64,000 bases of DNA from Thermostichus sp047462415 (GCF_047462415.1 NZ_JANSJE010000011.1:1-64000); one strand, 5' to 3'. Positions 27,129-36,005 are shown, counted from the stretch's first letter. Notes: generated by a model from the sequence alone, not told the origin. Numbers and translations: made by a program.

Positions 27129-27722
27129 TCAGGACGAGGAAGCCAGTCGGATCACCAGACGACGGTCGGGCTCTTTACCACGGCTGAAGGTTTCCAAATC
27201 GGCGTAGGCAGGGTCTTTCAGCAGCGTGTGGATCTGCCGCCGCTCAGCAGCCGAGAGATCTGGAAACTCGTATTCGCGGCCACCGGCTCTCACCTTTTCC
27301 ACAGCAGCAGCCACCAAAGCCTTCAGCTCCTGCAAACGCCGCTGACGATAGCCGTCCAGATCCAAAATATAGGGCTGCTGCTGGTCTTCCGGCAGGTTGA
27401 GGTTGAGAAGGGTGTTGGCCAGGTATTGCAACGCATCCAGCACCACAGGAGAGCGCTCTTCCTCCAGACCGGCCTCTTTGGAAGACGGCAAGGGCGATGC
27501 AGACACCTTGGAGAGCAGGAGTTGCTTCTGATCCGAAGTCAAAGAAGCCGCCTCGATTTCCAACACCTCACCCACCACCCGCACCTCCGCGGCGATCCCC
27601 ATGGCCATCAGCACCTGCTGCAACCACTGCTTGGCTCGCTCTTGGTTGGCCACAAAGGTGGACTTGCTGGGGGAGTCAGATTTCTTAGCGGCAGATCCCG
27701 TAGAAGACTTAGGGCGGCTCAT
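27129..27722 (-). CDS. jag: KhpB/Jag RNA-binding protein (KH-R3H)
   Basis: 197 residues. A basic, disordered N-terminus (RPKSSTGSAAKKSDSPSK) precedes a KH-like domain (AKQWLQQVLMAMGIAAEV to about residue 95). A C-terminal R3H domain includes LDLDGYRQRRLQELKAL, then the terminal DRRLVIRL. Jag/KhpB proteins bind RNA and are commonly encoded next to yidC, as here (70 bp downstream of yidC, same strand). The ATG at 27722 is preferred over a GTG at 27761, which would add residues unlike the family. Likely co-transcribed with yidC and yceD. Confidence 0.92.
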   Translation of the reverse strand: MSRPKSSTGSAAKKSDSPSKSTFVANQERAKQWLQQVLMAMGIAAEVRVVGEVLEIEAASLTSDQKQLLLSKVSASPLPSSKEAGLEEERSPVVLDALQYLANTLLNLNLPEDQQQPYILDLDGYRQRRLQELKALVAAAVEKVRAGGREYEFPDLSAAERRQIHTLLKDPAYADLETFSRGKEPDRRLVIRLASSS

Positions 27723-27792
27723 CTTGGGCAGCTTCCAACGTTGAAAGTGAGCTATCAACACTCAACAAGTCCACCCCAGCAGCTAGGCTTCC

Positions 27793-28983
27793 CTAGGGCT
27801 CAAAGGGCAGGGATTCACGGCCTTCCTTGGCTGCCCTGGGCTTGCTCGATTTCTCCACTTCCTTGGCCTCCACCGCTATTGTCTGGGCAGCCCGACGGCG
27901 CTCCTCTTCCACCAACTGCTGCAAGTTCTCCGGCAATGGCTCCCGCGAGAGCAAGAAAGTCTGCACCGTTTGGAAGATGTTGGAGACGAGGATGTAGAGC
28001 AAGACCCCCGCCGGCAACGGGAAAAACAGGAACATCGCCGAGAACAGCACCGGGGTAACACGAGCCATGGAACTCTGGCTGGGATCCTCTTTGCCCATAT
28101 CCTGTCCGGCGTTCGTCAGGTACTGGTTCAGGTAAATGGACACCCCAAAGATGACGATCATGGCAATGATGTCCCAGTGGATGGTGCCATCCGGGTCAAA
28201 GGCTCCCACACGGCCCAACTTGTCGATGAACAGGAAACCGGTATCCGAGGCCAAACCGGGAATCGACACTTGCACAGTCACGTCCCCCGGCTGCAGGGCC
28301 AGCAAGGTGCCGTCTGGCTGGATCTGGGCGCGATCTTCCCCTTTGGTGATCTTCCAGGTGGGCTGCAACAGGTTGGGATCCCCACCTGCTTCTGTCACCA
28401 ACTGCTCAAAGGGCTTGCCCCCCGGCCCCTGCAGCAAAAATTGCACCTCTTCCCCGACGGCGATCTTGGTACCCTTAGGCACCACCAGCACCACCGGCTT
28501 ATGGAGAGAATCGGTCACAAAAATGTTCTTGCTGGGGCTAACGTAGGGAGCGGGCACCACCTCAGCCGCCACCTCCGCCGGCAGGATCTGCAAGTTGACG
28601 TCGTAGGTCACTGCGGCAAAGGGGGATCCCCGCAGCGTGGCAAACAGGGCAAACAGCACCGGCATTTGAATGAGCAGCGGCAGGCAGCCCCCTAAGGGAT
28701 TGGCCCCCAGCTCGCTGTACAGCTTGGCCTGGGCTTCGCGCAGCTTTTGCGGATCGTCCCGATACTGCTCCTGGATTTCTCGCATCCGCCGCTGCATGAC
28801 AGGGTTGATCACCTTCATGCGTCGCATGTTGCGGATGGATCCGACATTGAGCGGGTAGAGAGCAAAGCGGATCACCAACGTCAGGAAGATAATGGCCAGT
28901 CCATAGCTGGGCACGATCCCATAGAAAAAGTCCAGGATCGGCAGCATGACGTTGTTGGAGAGGAATCCGACTCCGAAGTCCAT
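27793..28983 (-). CDS. yidC: Membrane protein insertase YidC/Oxa1/Alb3
   Basis: 396 residues. Five or so membrane helices include SYGLAIIFLTLVIRFALYPLN (with the conserved hydrophilic-groove Arg), LGGCLPLLIQMPVLFALFATLR, and the C-terminal pair MIVIFGVSIYLNQYL and FLFFPLPAGVLLYILVSNIFQTVQT. A periplasmic or lumenal insert of about 130 residues between the second and third core helices holds beta-rich sequence. The C-terminal tail is basic. It inserts membrane proteins, including photosynthetic subunits in thylakoids. ATG at 28983. It heads the yidC-jag-yceD cluster; rpmH-rnpA are not adjacent here. Confidence 0.96.
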   Translation of the reverse strand: MDFGVGFLSNNVMLPILDFFYGIVPSYGLAIIFLTLVIRFALYPLNVGSIRNMRRMKVINPVMQRRMREIQEQYRDDPQKLREAQAKLYSELGANPLGGCLPLLIQMPVLFALFATLRGSPFAAVTYDVNLQILPAEVAAEVVPAPYVSPSKNIFVTDSLHKPVVLVVPKGTKIAVGEEVQFLLQGPGGKPFEQLVTEAGGDPNLLQPTWKITKGEDRAQIQPDGTLLALQPGDVTVQVSIPGLASDTGFLFIDKLGRVGAFDPDGTIHWDIIAMIVIFGVSIYLNQYLTNAGQDMGKEDPSQSSMARVTPVLFSAMFLFFPLPAGVLLYILVSNIFQTVQTFLLSREPLPENLQQLVEEERRRAAQTIAVEAKEVEKSSKPRAAKEGRESLPFEP

Positions 28984-29138
28984 GAGGGGGTGCTGGCGAA
29001 TGTCCGTAACCTATTGTAATGGCTTCCGTCCGGTTGACGAGGACGTTTTCCCGGACTTTCCGCTAGAGCAGGGTTGACAAACCCACGCACAATCTGAACT
29101 GGGGATCCCAAGGCCACCCAAGAGCTCCTCATCGGCAG

Positions 29139-29168
29139 TTGCCTAGCGGTGCTTTTTTCTCCTATGAT
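29139..29168 (+). promoter_or_regulatory. Promoter of tRNA-Asn
   Basis: A -35-like TTGCCT (29139-29144) and a -10-like TATGAT (29163-29168) are separated by 18 bp and end 13 bp before the tRNA 5' end. This spacing fits a sigma-70-type promoter. Confidence 0.6.
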
Positions 29169-29181
29169 GGAAAACGCTTAA

Positions 29182-29253
29182 TCCTCGGTAGCTCAGCGGT
29201 AGAGCGGTCGGCTGTTAACCGATTGGTCGCAAGTTCGAATCTTGCCCGGGGAG
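29182..29253 (+). tRNA. tRNA-Asn (GUU)
   Basis: A 72-nt cloverleaf. The acceptor UCCUCGG pairs with CCGGGGA (one U-G pair) and has discriminator G. The D-arm is GCUCAGCGGUAGAGC. The anticodon arm CGGUCGGCUGUUAACCGA has anticodon GUU, and the T-arm is GCAAGUUCGAAUCUUGC. CCA is not encoded. Confidence 0.97.
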
Positions 29254-29412
29254 TGTGTCCGCAATTGATCGAAAAGCTGGATCGGGATCCCGCATGCTTG
29301 GGGGCGAAGGCCAAGTCTTCGGTCTTATCGAGGATGGGGCACCTCCCGATGGGGGGAGAAGGGATGTGAAGGCCGGCTGAGGAGCCTGCCTCGCCGGTTG
29401 GCTGCTCCCGGC

Positions 29413-29451
29413 AAAGCGTCCCTCTATCTTTTGCGGCAGGGAGTATGTCAA
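29413..29451 (+). repeat. Probable relic of an IS200/IS605 right end
   Basis: CAGGGAGTATGTCAA at 29437-29451 is identical to 15 bases of the terminal hairpin arm of the IS remnant at 52396-52425 (read on the minus strand there). Both are preceded by CAAAG and TCCCT. Here the hairpin has lost its symmetry. It lies about 40 bp upstream of the ppa start and may have supplied part of its leader. Confidence 0.4.
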
Positions 29452-29493
29452 AATACCCTCTGGCTGTCTATTCCCACTTTGAGGGTGCCTGCT

Positions 29494-30015
29494 GTGATCG
29501 ACCTGTCGCGGATCCCTGCCCAACCGAAGCCCGGCCTGCTCAACATTTTGATTGAGATCCCCGGCGGCAGCAAAAACAAGTATGAGTTCGACAAGGACAT
29601 GGGGGCGATGGCGCTGGATCGGGTGCTCTACTCCTCGGTGCAGTATCCTTACGATTACGGCTTTGTGCCCAACACGCTGGCCGGAGATGGGGATCCCTTG
29701 GATGGCTTGGTGATTATGGATCAGCCCACCTTCCCCGGCTGTGTGGTCACGGTGCGCCCGTTGGGCATGCTGCAGATGATCGACGGCGGGGATCCGGATG
29801 AGAAGTTGCTGTGTGTGCCCGCTAAGGATCCCCGCTACGCTTCGGTAACCAAGCTGGAGGACATTGCCCAGCACCGCCTGGATGAGATTGCGGAGTTTTT
29901 TGCCACCTACAAGCGCCTGGAAAAGAAGGAAACCCAAATCTTGGGCTGGAAAGGCTTGGCCGAAGCCGAGGCGATCATTGCCAGTAGCATTGCCGCCTAC
30001 AAACAGCCCAAGTAG
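29494..30015 (+). CDS. ppa: Inorganic pyrophosphatase (soluble, family I)
   Basis: 173 residues. The family I active-site residues are visible in IEIPGGSKNKYEFDKD, VQYPYDYGFVPNTLAGDGDPLDGLV (with the DGDPLD signature) and AKDPRY. Hydrolyses PPi released by biosynthesis, in the cytosol. I choose the GTG at 29494 (VIDLSRIPAQPKPG), preceded by GAGGG. The upstream reading to 29398 adds 32 residues not typical of the family and overlaps a relic IS end. The stop is 7 bp from the stop of the convergent radical SAM gene. Confidence 0.96.
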   Translation: MIDLSRIPAQPKPGLLNILIEIPGGSKNKYEFDKDMGAMALDRVLYSSVQYPYDYGFVPNTLAGDGDPLDGLVIMDQPTFPGCVVTVRPLGMLQMIDGGDPDEKLLCVPAKDPRYASVTKLEDIAQHRLDEIAEFFATYKRLEKKETQILGWKGLAEAEAIIASSIAAYKQPK

Positions 30016-30021
30016 GCACCT

Positions 30022-31638
30022 TCAAGAGCTGCCAACCGAAAAAGCTTCCTGGCGATGTTGTAACAGTCGCTCTGGGGTGAGAGGGCCTTCGATGTGCTGC
30101 CAAGGCAGAGGATCCACTGGATCCCAGTCGCTGTGCACGTAGTAGTCCAAGGGCGGCAGTTGTCCCTTGAGCTCTTTGAAGGCGCGGCGGAAGCTGCCCA
30201 GAGACTCGCCCCACTGCCGCGCCAACTGCAAGACTCGGGCCACCCGCCGATCCCCCCGCGAGATGAGGGCTTGGATCACCGACCAACTGTAGCTTTCGGG
30301 ACGGAACTCCACGCCCAGGGGACGCAGATGTTTTTGATACCACTGCAGCTTTTTCTCGGCCTGGGGATCCACCCCCTGCCACTGGAAGGGGGTGTGGGCC
30401 TTGGGCACAAAGGTGCTACAGCCCAAAGTCAAGCGCAGGCGGGGAGCCGCCTTCTTGAGCTCCTTGAAAAGAGCAACCGTCGCTTCCAGGTCGGCCTGGG
30501 TTTCCGCCGGGATCCCCACCATGCCGTAGAACTTGATCCCCTTCAGTCCGCCGGCCTGGGCGTGGGCGGCCGCCGCCAAGATCTCTTCATTGGTCAGCTT
30601 CTTGTTGACGATCCGGCGCAGCCGTTCTGAGCCGCTTTCAATGGCCACGGTAATGGACTGGCTGCCGCGGCGGGAAAGCACTTGCGCCAAGCGAGGCGTG
30701 ACCGTGCCCGTGCGCACCGAGGCCAGGCTAAGGCGCACCTGCTCAAAGCGATCCTGCGCCAGGTACTCCAGCAACGGCTCAAACTGGGGGTGCTGGGTTA
30801 CCGAAGCCCCCAAAAGGCCAATCCGCTGGGTAACCTGCAGCCCCCGCTCCACCGCCGGGATCAGATGCCCTTCTACGTCGGCAGCGCGAAAGGGCAAAGT
30901 TAGGTAGCTGGCCAGGCAAAAGCGGCACATCTCGGGGCAACTGCGCACCACCTCCACCATGTAGATGCTCTCCCAGGCCGCTTTGGGGGTAACCACGGTG
31001 GACACCGAGAGGGTGTTGCCGCGGAAGGTGTGCTTGCGGATGGAGCTGGGGATCCCGTCCCGCTTGGGAATGACCTTTTCCACCGGGCCGTCGGGGCCGC
31101 GGTAGTGGACTTCGTAGAGGCTGGGCACGTAGATCCCCGGCACCTGAGCCAGCGCCTGCAGCTTTTCGGCCCGGGATCCCTGCCGCACCTGCTGATAGGT
31201 CTGGATCATCTGCTCCACCAGGCCTTCCCCGTCTCCCAGCAGGATCAAGTCAAAGAACGCAGCAAAGGGCTCAGGGTTGGCCGTCAACACCGGGCCGCCG
31301 CCAAAAACCAAGGGATGCGCTTCTTCCCGCGCCTCGGCCTGGAGGGGGATCCCCTGTCGTTCCAACAGATCCAGGATATGGACGTAGTCCAGCTCCCAAG
31401 ACAGGGAAAAACCCACCAGCTCCGGATCCCGCGGCAGCGGCTCGGCCAGGTCGGTAAACAGGCGGGCAACCGCCACCTCGCGGCGGCTGGCCAGCAGGCT
31501 CCAGATGACCTGGTAGCCGAGGCTGGTGATCCCTACCGAGTAGGTGTTGGGAAAGGCGTAGATGACCCGCACCGCGTCAGGCGCAGGTGTGGCCGGGGTG
31601 AAGAGAAGCTGTTCCAGAGCCAATTCCGAGGTGGCCAA
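30022..31638 (-). CDS. B12-binding-like radical SAM protein (TIGR03960-type)
   Basis: 538 residues. The N-terminal region (VRVIYAFPNTYSVGITSLGYQ, FGGGPVLTANPEPFAAF, DLILLGDGEG) looks like a degenerate cobalamin-binding domain. The radical SAM core follows, with the 4Fe-4S cluster motif CPEMCRFC at about residue 235, and SGSERLRRIVNK and GIKFYGMVGIPAET typical of this branch. The C-terminal DYYVHSDWDPVDPLPW string is characteristic of the conserved bacterial family annotated TIGR03960, whose substrate is unknown. Related proteins in other bacteria are fused or adjacent to a TIGR03936-type domain, not seen here. Start ATG at 31638. Confidence 0.85.
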   Translation of the reverse strand: MATSELALEQLLFTPATPAPDAVRVIYAFPNTYSVGITSLGYQVIWSLLASRREVAVARLFTDLAEPLPRDPELVGFSLSWELDYVHILDLLERQGIPLQAEAREEAHPLVFGGGPVLTANPEPFAAFFDLILLGDGEGLVEQMIQTYQQVRQGSRAEKLQALAQVPGIYVPSLYEVHYRGPDGPVEKVIPKRDGIPSSIRKHTFRGNTLSVSTVVTPKAAWESIYMVEVVRSCPEMCRFCLASYLTLPFRAADVEGHLIPAVERGLQVTQRIGLLGASVTQHPQFEPLLEYLAQDRFEQVRLSLASVRTGTVTPRLAQVLSRRGSQSITVAIESGSERLRRIVNKKLTNEEILAAAAHAQAGGLKGIKFYGMVGIPAETQADLEATVALFKELKKAAPRLRLTLGCSTFVPKAHTPFQWQGVDPQAEKKLQWYQKHLRPLGVEFRPESYSWSVIQALISRGDRRVARVLQLARQWGESLGSFRRAFKELKGQLPPLDYYVHSDWDPVDPLPWQHIEGPLTPERLLQHRQEAFSVGSS

Positions 31639-31775
31639 GGCAGTCTAAGAAAGGGGGATGGGCGGCAAGGGCCTACTTTCCCAGCTTAATCGGGGTTTTG
31701 TCAGGCTGCGTCCAGGGCCAGCAGGGACGGCCAGATCGTCCAGAATGGAAGGGATCCCGACCCGCTCCTACCTGG

Positions 31776-32624
31776 ATGGCTTCCCCCCTCAACCAACGCA
31801 TCCGCCGCTTCTACGATGCTTCCTCCGGCCTGTGGGAGCAGGTGTGGGGGGAGCACATGCACCACGGCTACTATGAGCCGGGCCAGACCGGCAAGGATCG
31901 CCGCCAAGCCCAGATCGATCTCATGGAGCGAGTGATTCAATGGGGCCAGATCGGGGATCCTAAACCCCCTCAGCACATCCTCGATCTCGGCTGTGGCATT
32001 GGAGGGAGCAGCCTGGAGCTGGCGCGGCGCTTTGGCGCCGAGGTAACAGGCATTACCCTCAGCCCTGTCCAGGCCCGACGGGCCACGCAGCGGGCCCAGG
32101 AGGCCAGTCTGAGCCACAGGGTGCGCTTTTGGGTGGCCGATGCCCTGGAAATGCCCTTTGGCGACCACACCTTCGATCTGGTCTGGGCTCTGGAAAGCGG
32201 CGAGCACATGCCAGATAAGCGGCGGTTTCTGGCCGAGGGCTGGCGGGTCTTGCAGCCGGGCGGGCAGATGATGGTGGTGACCTGGTGCCACCGCGAGGGA
32301 TCCCTGAGCCGCCAGGATCAGCGGCTTTTGCAGCAGATCTACGACGTGTACTGCCTGCCCTATGTCATCAGCTTGTCGGAGTATGAAGCACTGGCCCAAG
32401 AGGTGGGGTTCGAGCAGTTGCGCACCGCCGACTGGTCGGAGCGGGTGGCCCCCTTTTGGGATGAGGTAATTGCCTCGGCTCGCGATTGGCGGTGGATCCC
32501 GGCTTTGGTGCGCAGCGGCTGGGTCACCGTTCGTGGGGCGCTGGGGCTGGGCCTGATGCGGCGGGCCTATGCCACCCGCTTGCTGCGCTTTGGCTTGCTG
32601 AGCGGCTTCAAGCCTGCAAGTTAG
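31776..32624 (+). CDS. Gamma-tocopherol methyltransferase
   Basis: 282 residues. Close in pattern to Synechocystis Slr0089: IRRFYDASSGLWEQVWGEHMHHGYY at the N-terminus, then the SAM motif LDLGCGIGGSSLELARRFG, LSPVQARRATQRAQ, ALESGEHMPDKRRFL, VTWCHREG and YDVYCLPYV. The enzyme converts gamma- to alpha-tocopherol, the last step after the phytyltransferase encoded at 25627. The ATG at 31776 (MASPLNQ) is preferred; an in-frame TTG at 31698 would add 26 poorly conserved residues. Ribosome site weak. Divergent from the radical SAM gene and followed by a palindromic repeat. Confidence 0.9.
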   Translation: MASPLNQRIRRFYDASSGLWEQVWGEHMHHGYYEPGQTGKDRRQAQIDLMERVIQWGQIGDPKPPQHILDLGCGIGGSSLELARRFGAEVTGITLSPVQARRATQRAQEASLSHRVRFWVADALEMPFGDHTFDLVWALESGEHMPDKRRFLAEGWRVLQPGGQMMVVTWCHREGSLSRQDQRLLQQIYDVYCLPYVISLSEYEALAQEVGFEQLRTADWSERVAPFWDEVIASARDWRWIPALVRSGWVTVRGALGLGLMRRAYATRLLRFGLLSGFKPAS

Positions 32625-32634
32625 GGATCCCATA

Positions 32635-32671
32635 CCCCCCTCTCCCTTGGGAGAGGGGCTGGGGGTGAGGG
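32635..32671. repeat. Single full unit of the palindromic G-rich dispersed repeat
   Basis: CCCCCCTCTCCCTTGGGAGAGGGG followed by CTGGGGGTGAGGG, the same unit as at 2387. It lies between two convergent genes, where a hairpin could help terminate transcription. Confidence 0.9.
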
Positions 32672-32709
32672 CAGCAGCGCTGGCCACGTAAGCGACAGGG
32701 AAAGTGGGC

Positions 32710-33450
32710 TCAAAAGTCCTGCTGGGGTGGCGTTGCGCCAGCAAGTTCTAGGTACTTCTGCTTCACCGCCTGAATATCCTGCCACATCAACCACTTGGGG
32801 CTGCCGGGGGTGCGGTCAGGGTTGCGCAGCAAGTAGGCGGGGTGGAAGATGGGCATGCACCAGCGCCCCTGCCACTGGATCCACTCGCCGCGGATCTTGG
32901 TAATGCCCCGCTTATCCCCCAAAAGGGAGCGCACCGAAGTGGCCCCCGTCAACAAAATGATCCAGGGATCCACCAGGCGAATCTGCTCCAAGAGATAGGG
33001 TCGGCAGGCGTCCATCTCCGCCTGGGTGGGTACGCGGTTGTTGGGGGGGCGGCATTTGACCACATTGCAGATGTAAGTATCCCGCTCGGGATCGAGCCCC
33101 ACCGAGGCCAGGATCTTGTCCAGCAACTGGCCGGACTTACCCACAAAGGGCAGGCCTTGCAGATCTTCGTTTTCCCCCGGCCCCTCGCCAACAATCACGA
33201 TCTTGGCTTTAGGGTTACCTCGGTGCACCACCACATGGGTACGGTTGGCCGCCAACTCACAGCGCTGGCAGACCCGGCAGTGCTGCTCCAGTTGTTCTAG
33301 ATCCCGATAGGTGCCGGGGGGAATGGGCACCTGAGCCGAGAGCGGGATCTGATCCCATTGGGGAAGCGTCTCCGTTGCAGAGGCAGGTGGCTCTAGGGGA
33401 TCGTCAAATAGGCTGGGCTGAAGCTCCGAGGGTCTTTTCTTGGCAGCCAT
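32710..33450 (-). CDS. Family 4 uracil-DNA glycosylase (Fe-S)
   Basis: 246 residues. The 4Fe-4S ligands start at CRVCQRCEL and continue at the single Cys in VVKCRPPNNR and CMPIFHPAYLL. Catalytic strings are VIVGEGPGENEDLQGLPFVGKSG and the terminal IFHPAYLLRNP. It removes uracil from DNA in base-excision repair; the family is common in thermophiles and cyanobacteria. The ATG at 33450 (MAAKKRPSE) is preferred over earlier in-frame starts up to 33648, which add low-complexity residues. It is divergent from tldD, with 118 bp between starts. Confidence 0.95.
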   Translation of the reverse strand: MAAKKRPSELQPSLFDDPLEPPASATETLPQWDQIPLSAQVPIPPGTYRDLEQLEQHCRVCQRCELAANRTHVVVHRGNPKAKIVIVGEGPGENEDLQGLPFVGKSGQLLDKILASVGLDPERDTYICNVVKCRPPNNRVPTQAEMDACRPYLLEQIRLVDPWIILLTGATSVRSLLGDKRGITKIRGEWIQWQGRWCMPIFHPAYLLRNPDRTPGSPKWLMWQDIQAVKQKYLELAGATPPQQDF

Positions 33451-33568
33451 TGCAAGGTGAGGGATCCTTGTGCAGCGATCTTCGGCCGCTCCTCTGCCCT
33501 TGTCAAGCTTGGAGTCTCTTTCCCCAAAAGGGCAGCCTTTACGTCTTGTTAAACTGAGGGAGCAAAAG

Positions 33569-35080
33569 ATGGCGGCATCTAGCCTGCCCTTTCCCTCTTT
33601 TGAGTGCTCTCGGCCTACTATGCTGCTTTTATCCAAAGAACTGCCCAACCTCGACTACCGCCCCACCCTGCAGCGCTTTGACGAGGACTGGCGGGATCCC
33701 CTTGCAACTCTCTTGGGCTGGGGGCGGGCTGCCGGCGCCGATCTGGTGGAGATCTTCCTGGAGCGGGCTAACTCCATCAGTTGCCTGGCGGAAGACGACA
33801 CCCTCACCAGCATCACCCCTCGACTTTCCACCGGCGCGGGGGTGCGGGTGTTTCGCGGCCTGGCCGACTGCTACGTCAGCACCAACGATCTCTCCTTTGC
33901 CGGCCTCAAAGCTGCCCTAGAAAAAGGCCTGCTCTTGATGGGCCTCACCCCCCCTGGCCCTGCTGCTTTGGTCTCCACCGTCAACCTAGGGCTGCTCCAG
34001 GACTACGCCGAGCGCCGCGGTAAAGACGGCTGGCTCAAGGAATGCAGCTCCCTTGCCGAGATGGGGGAGATCCTGCTGCGGGCCAACGCAGAGCTGAAGC
34101 GGCAAGCTCACCATGTTCAGTCCCGCCGCACCAACTACTTCCGTGACTGGCAGGAGATCCTGGTGGCCTGCAGCGACGGCACCTTTGTGCGCGACATCCG
34201 CCTTACCCAGTCGGTTAGTTCTACCCTGCTCTGTGCCGATGGGGATCATCGCGCTTCCGTTAGCCAGCGCGCAGGGGGCACCAGGGATCCCGACTTTTTG
34301 CGCCGCTGGGATCTCGTAGCCCACAGCCAGGAGCTGGCAGAAGCCGCCCGCCAGATGCTCTATGCCGACTATGTGGAATCGGGCACCTACCCGATTGTAA
34401 TGTCCAACGCCTTTGGCGGCGTCATCTTCCACGAGGCCTGTGGGCATCTCTTGGAAACGACCCAGATCGAGCGCAAAACCACTCCCTTTGCCGACAAAAA
34501 AGGCCAGAAAATTGCCCACAAAAACCTCACCGCCTGGGACGAGGGGCTTTCCGAGGGGGCCTTTGGCAGCCTGGACGTGGACGACGAGGGCATGCCCGTC
34601 CAGCGCACCCTGCTCATTGAAAAGGGCATTTTGAAAAACTTCCTGGCCGACCGGGCCGGCTCCATGCGCACCGGCCATCCCCGCACCGGCAGTGGTCGCC
34701 GGCAAAACTACACCTTTGCCCCTGCCAGCCGCATGCGCAACACCTACATCGCCCCCGGCGACGCCGAACTGGACGACCTGTTTGCCTCTATTGACAAAGG
34801 CATCTACTGCAAGCGCATGGGGGGCGGCAGTGTCGGCCCCACCGGCCAATTTAACTTTGCCGTGGAAGAAGCCTATCTCATCCAAAATGGCAAAATCACC
34901 AAGCCTCTCAAGGGAGCCACGCTGATTGGAGAAGCCAAGGATATCTTGACCAAGATCTCTATGTGCTCCAAGGATCTCCGCCTGGCACCTGGCTTTTGCG
35001 GTTCTGTCAGCGGCAGCATCTACGTTACTGTGGGCCAGCCCCACATCAAGGTGGACTCCATCACCGTGGGCGGGCGCTAG
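33569..35080 (+). CDS. tldD: TldD-family metalloprotease subunit
   Basis: 503 residues of TldD, which with TldE forms a heterodimeric zinc protease that degrades unfolded or linear peptides; in some bacteria it matures peptide antibiotics and degrades CcdA. The active-site helix is visible as FHEACGHLLET (HExxxH), with the third zinc ligand region around FCGSVSGSIYVTVGQPHIKVDSITVGG. The ATG at 33569 has GAGGGAG upstream; an ATG at 33620 lacks a ribosome site. Its partner tldE is 925 bp downstream, separated by an Rpn nuclease gene. Confidence 0.96.
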   Translation: MAASSLPFPSFECSRPTMLLLSKELPNLDYRPTLQRFDEDWRDPLATLLGWGRAAGADLVEIFLERANSISCLAEDDTLTSITPRLSTGAGVRVFRGLADCYVSTNDLSFAGLKAALEKGLLLMGLTPPGPAALVSTVNLGLLQDYAERRGKDGWLKECSSLAEMGEILLRANAELKRQAHHVQSRRTNYFRDWQEILVACSDGTFVRDIRLTQSVSSTLLCADGDHRASVSQRAGGTRDPDFLRRWDLVAHSQELAEAARQMLYADYVESGTYPIVMSNAFGGVIFHEACGHLLETTQIERKTTPFADKKGQKIAHKNLTAWDEGLSEGAFGSLDVDDEGMPVQRTLLIEKGILKNFLADRAGSMRTGHPRTGSGRRQNYTFAPASRMRNTYIAPGDAELDDLFASIDKGIYCKRMGGGSVGPTGQFNFAVEEAYLIQNGKITKPLKGATLIGEAKDILTKISMCSKDLRLAPGFCGSVSGSIYVTVGQPHIKVDSITVGGR

Positions 35081-35095
35081 TTTCAGGGATCCCCC

Positions 35096-35992
35096 ATGGC
35101 CTACGACAACATCTGCAAGTACCTGGCGGAGCGCTTTCCGGAGCAGTTTGCCCGTTGGCTGATGGGAGAGGTAGCTCTGCCGGTACAGCTTCTGCCCACA
35201 GAACTGTCGGAGGAGCCCATGCGAGCCGATTCGGTCATTCTGCTAGGGCTACAGCAGGGCATTTTGCATCTGGAATTTCAAACAGATCCGGATCCTGAAA
35301 TCCCCTTTCGCATGGCCGACTATCGGCTCCGCCTCTATCGGAAATATCCCCAGCTATCGGTGCGGCAGGTGGTCATTTATCTTCGCAAAACGCGCTCGCA
35401 GCGGGTCTTCCAAACCTCTTTTCGCCTAGAAAGGCTAAGCCATGAGTTTGAAGTCGTTCGCCTCTGGGAGTGTAACTTGCCAGCCAGGGTCGATTGGCCA
35501 GCGCTGCTGCCTTTTCGAGTCTTGAGCCAGGTGGAGGATCCTGGAGAAACCTTACGAGAAGTCGTTGCTGAGCTGGAGCGCTTGCCAGAGTCCAGCGAGC
35601 AGCGGGAATTGGCAGCGGCAACAGCCGTTTTGGCAGGACTAGCATTGGATCGGGGCTTGATTCAGCAAATCATGAGGTCCTTGGATATGAGGGAATCGGT
35701 GATCTACCAGGAATGGCGGGCAGAAGCTCTGCGGGAGGGGTTGGAAGCAGGGCGCAAAGAAGGCCTGCAACTGGGCTTACAACAGGGCTTACAACAGGGC
35801 TTGCAACAGGGTTTGCAACACGGGGAAGCAACACTGGTTTTGCGGCTTTTGCGGCGGAAGCTGGGATCCCTTGACCCGGCCTTGGAAAACCAGATTTGGG
35901 CCTTGCCGCCGTCGCAGCTGGAGGCGCTAGGGGAAGCTTTGTTGGATTTCCACAGCGTGGAGGACTTGACCGCCTGGCTGGCCCGTCGGTAG
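35096..35992 (+). CDS. Rpn-family (PDDEXK_2) recombination-promoting nuclease/transposase-like protein
   Basis: 298 residues and intact. The N-terminal nuclease domain has MAYDNICKYLAERFPEQFARWL, the acidic strand RADSVILL and the ILHLEFQTDPD motif (E-x-Q core of the PD-(D/E)XK fold), then ADYRLRLYRKYP. A DUF4351-like C-terminus follows four LQQG tandem repeats at about residues 222-240 and ends ALGEALLDFHSVEDL. Studied Rpn proteins cut DNA and increase RecA-independent recombination. It sits between tldD and tldE with gaps of 15 and 13 bp, so it is read in that operon. A deleted paralogue lies at 16786; both start directly after a GGGATCCC. Confidence 0.93.
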   Translation: MAYDNICKYLAERFPEQFARWLMGEVALPVQLLPTELSEEPMRADSVILLGLQQGILHLEFQTDPDPEIPFRMADYRLRLYRKYPQLSVRQVVIYLRKTRSQRVFQTSFRLERLSHEFEVVRLWECNLPARVDWPALLPFRVLSQVEDPGETLREVVAELERLPESSEQRELAAATAVLAGLALDRGLIQQIMRSLDMRESVIYQEWRAEALREGLEAGRKEGLQLGLQQGLQQGLQQGLQHGEATLVLRLLRRKLGSLDPALENQIWALPPSQLEALGEALLDFHSVEDLTAWLARR

Positions 35993-36005
35993 GGAAGGAG
36001 TAGCG

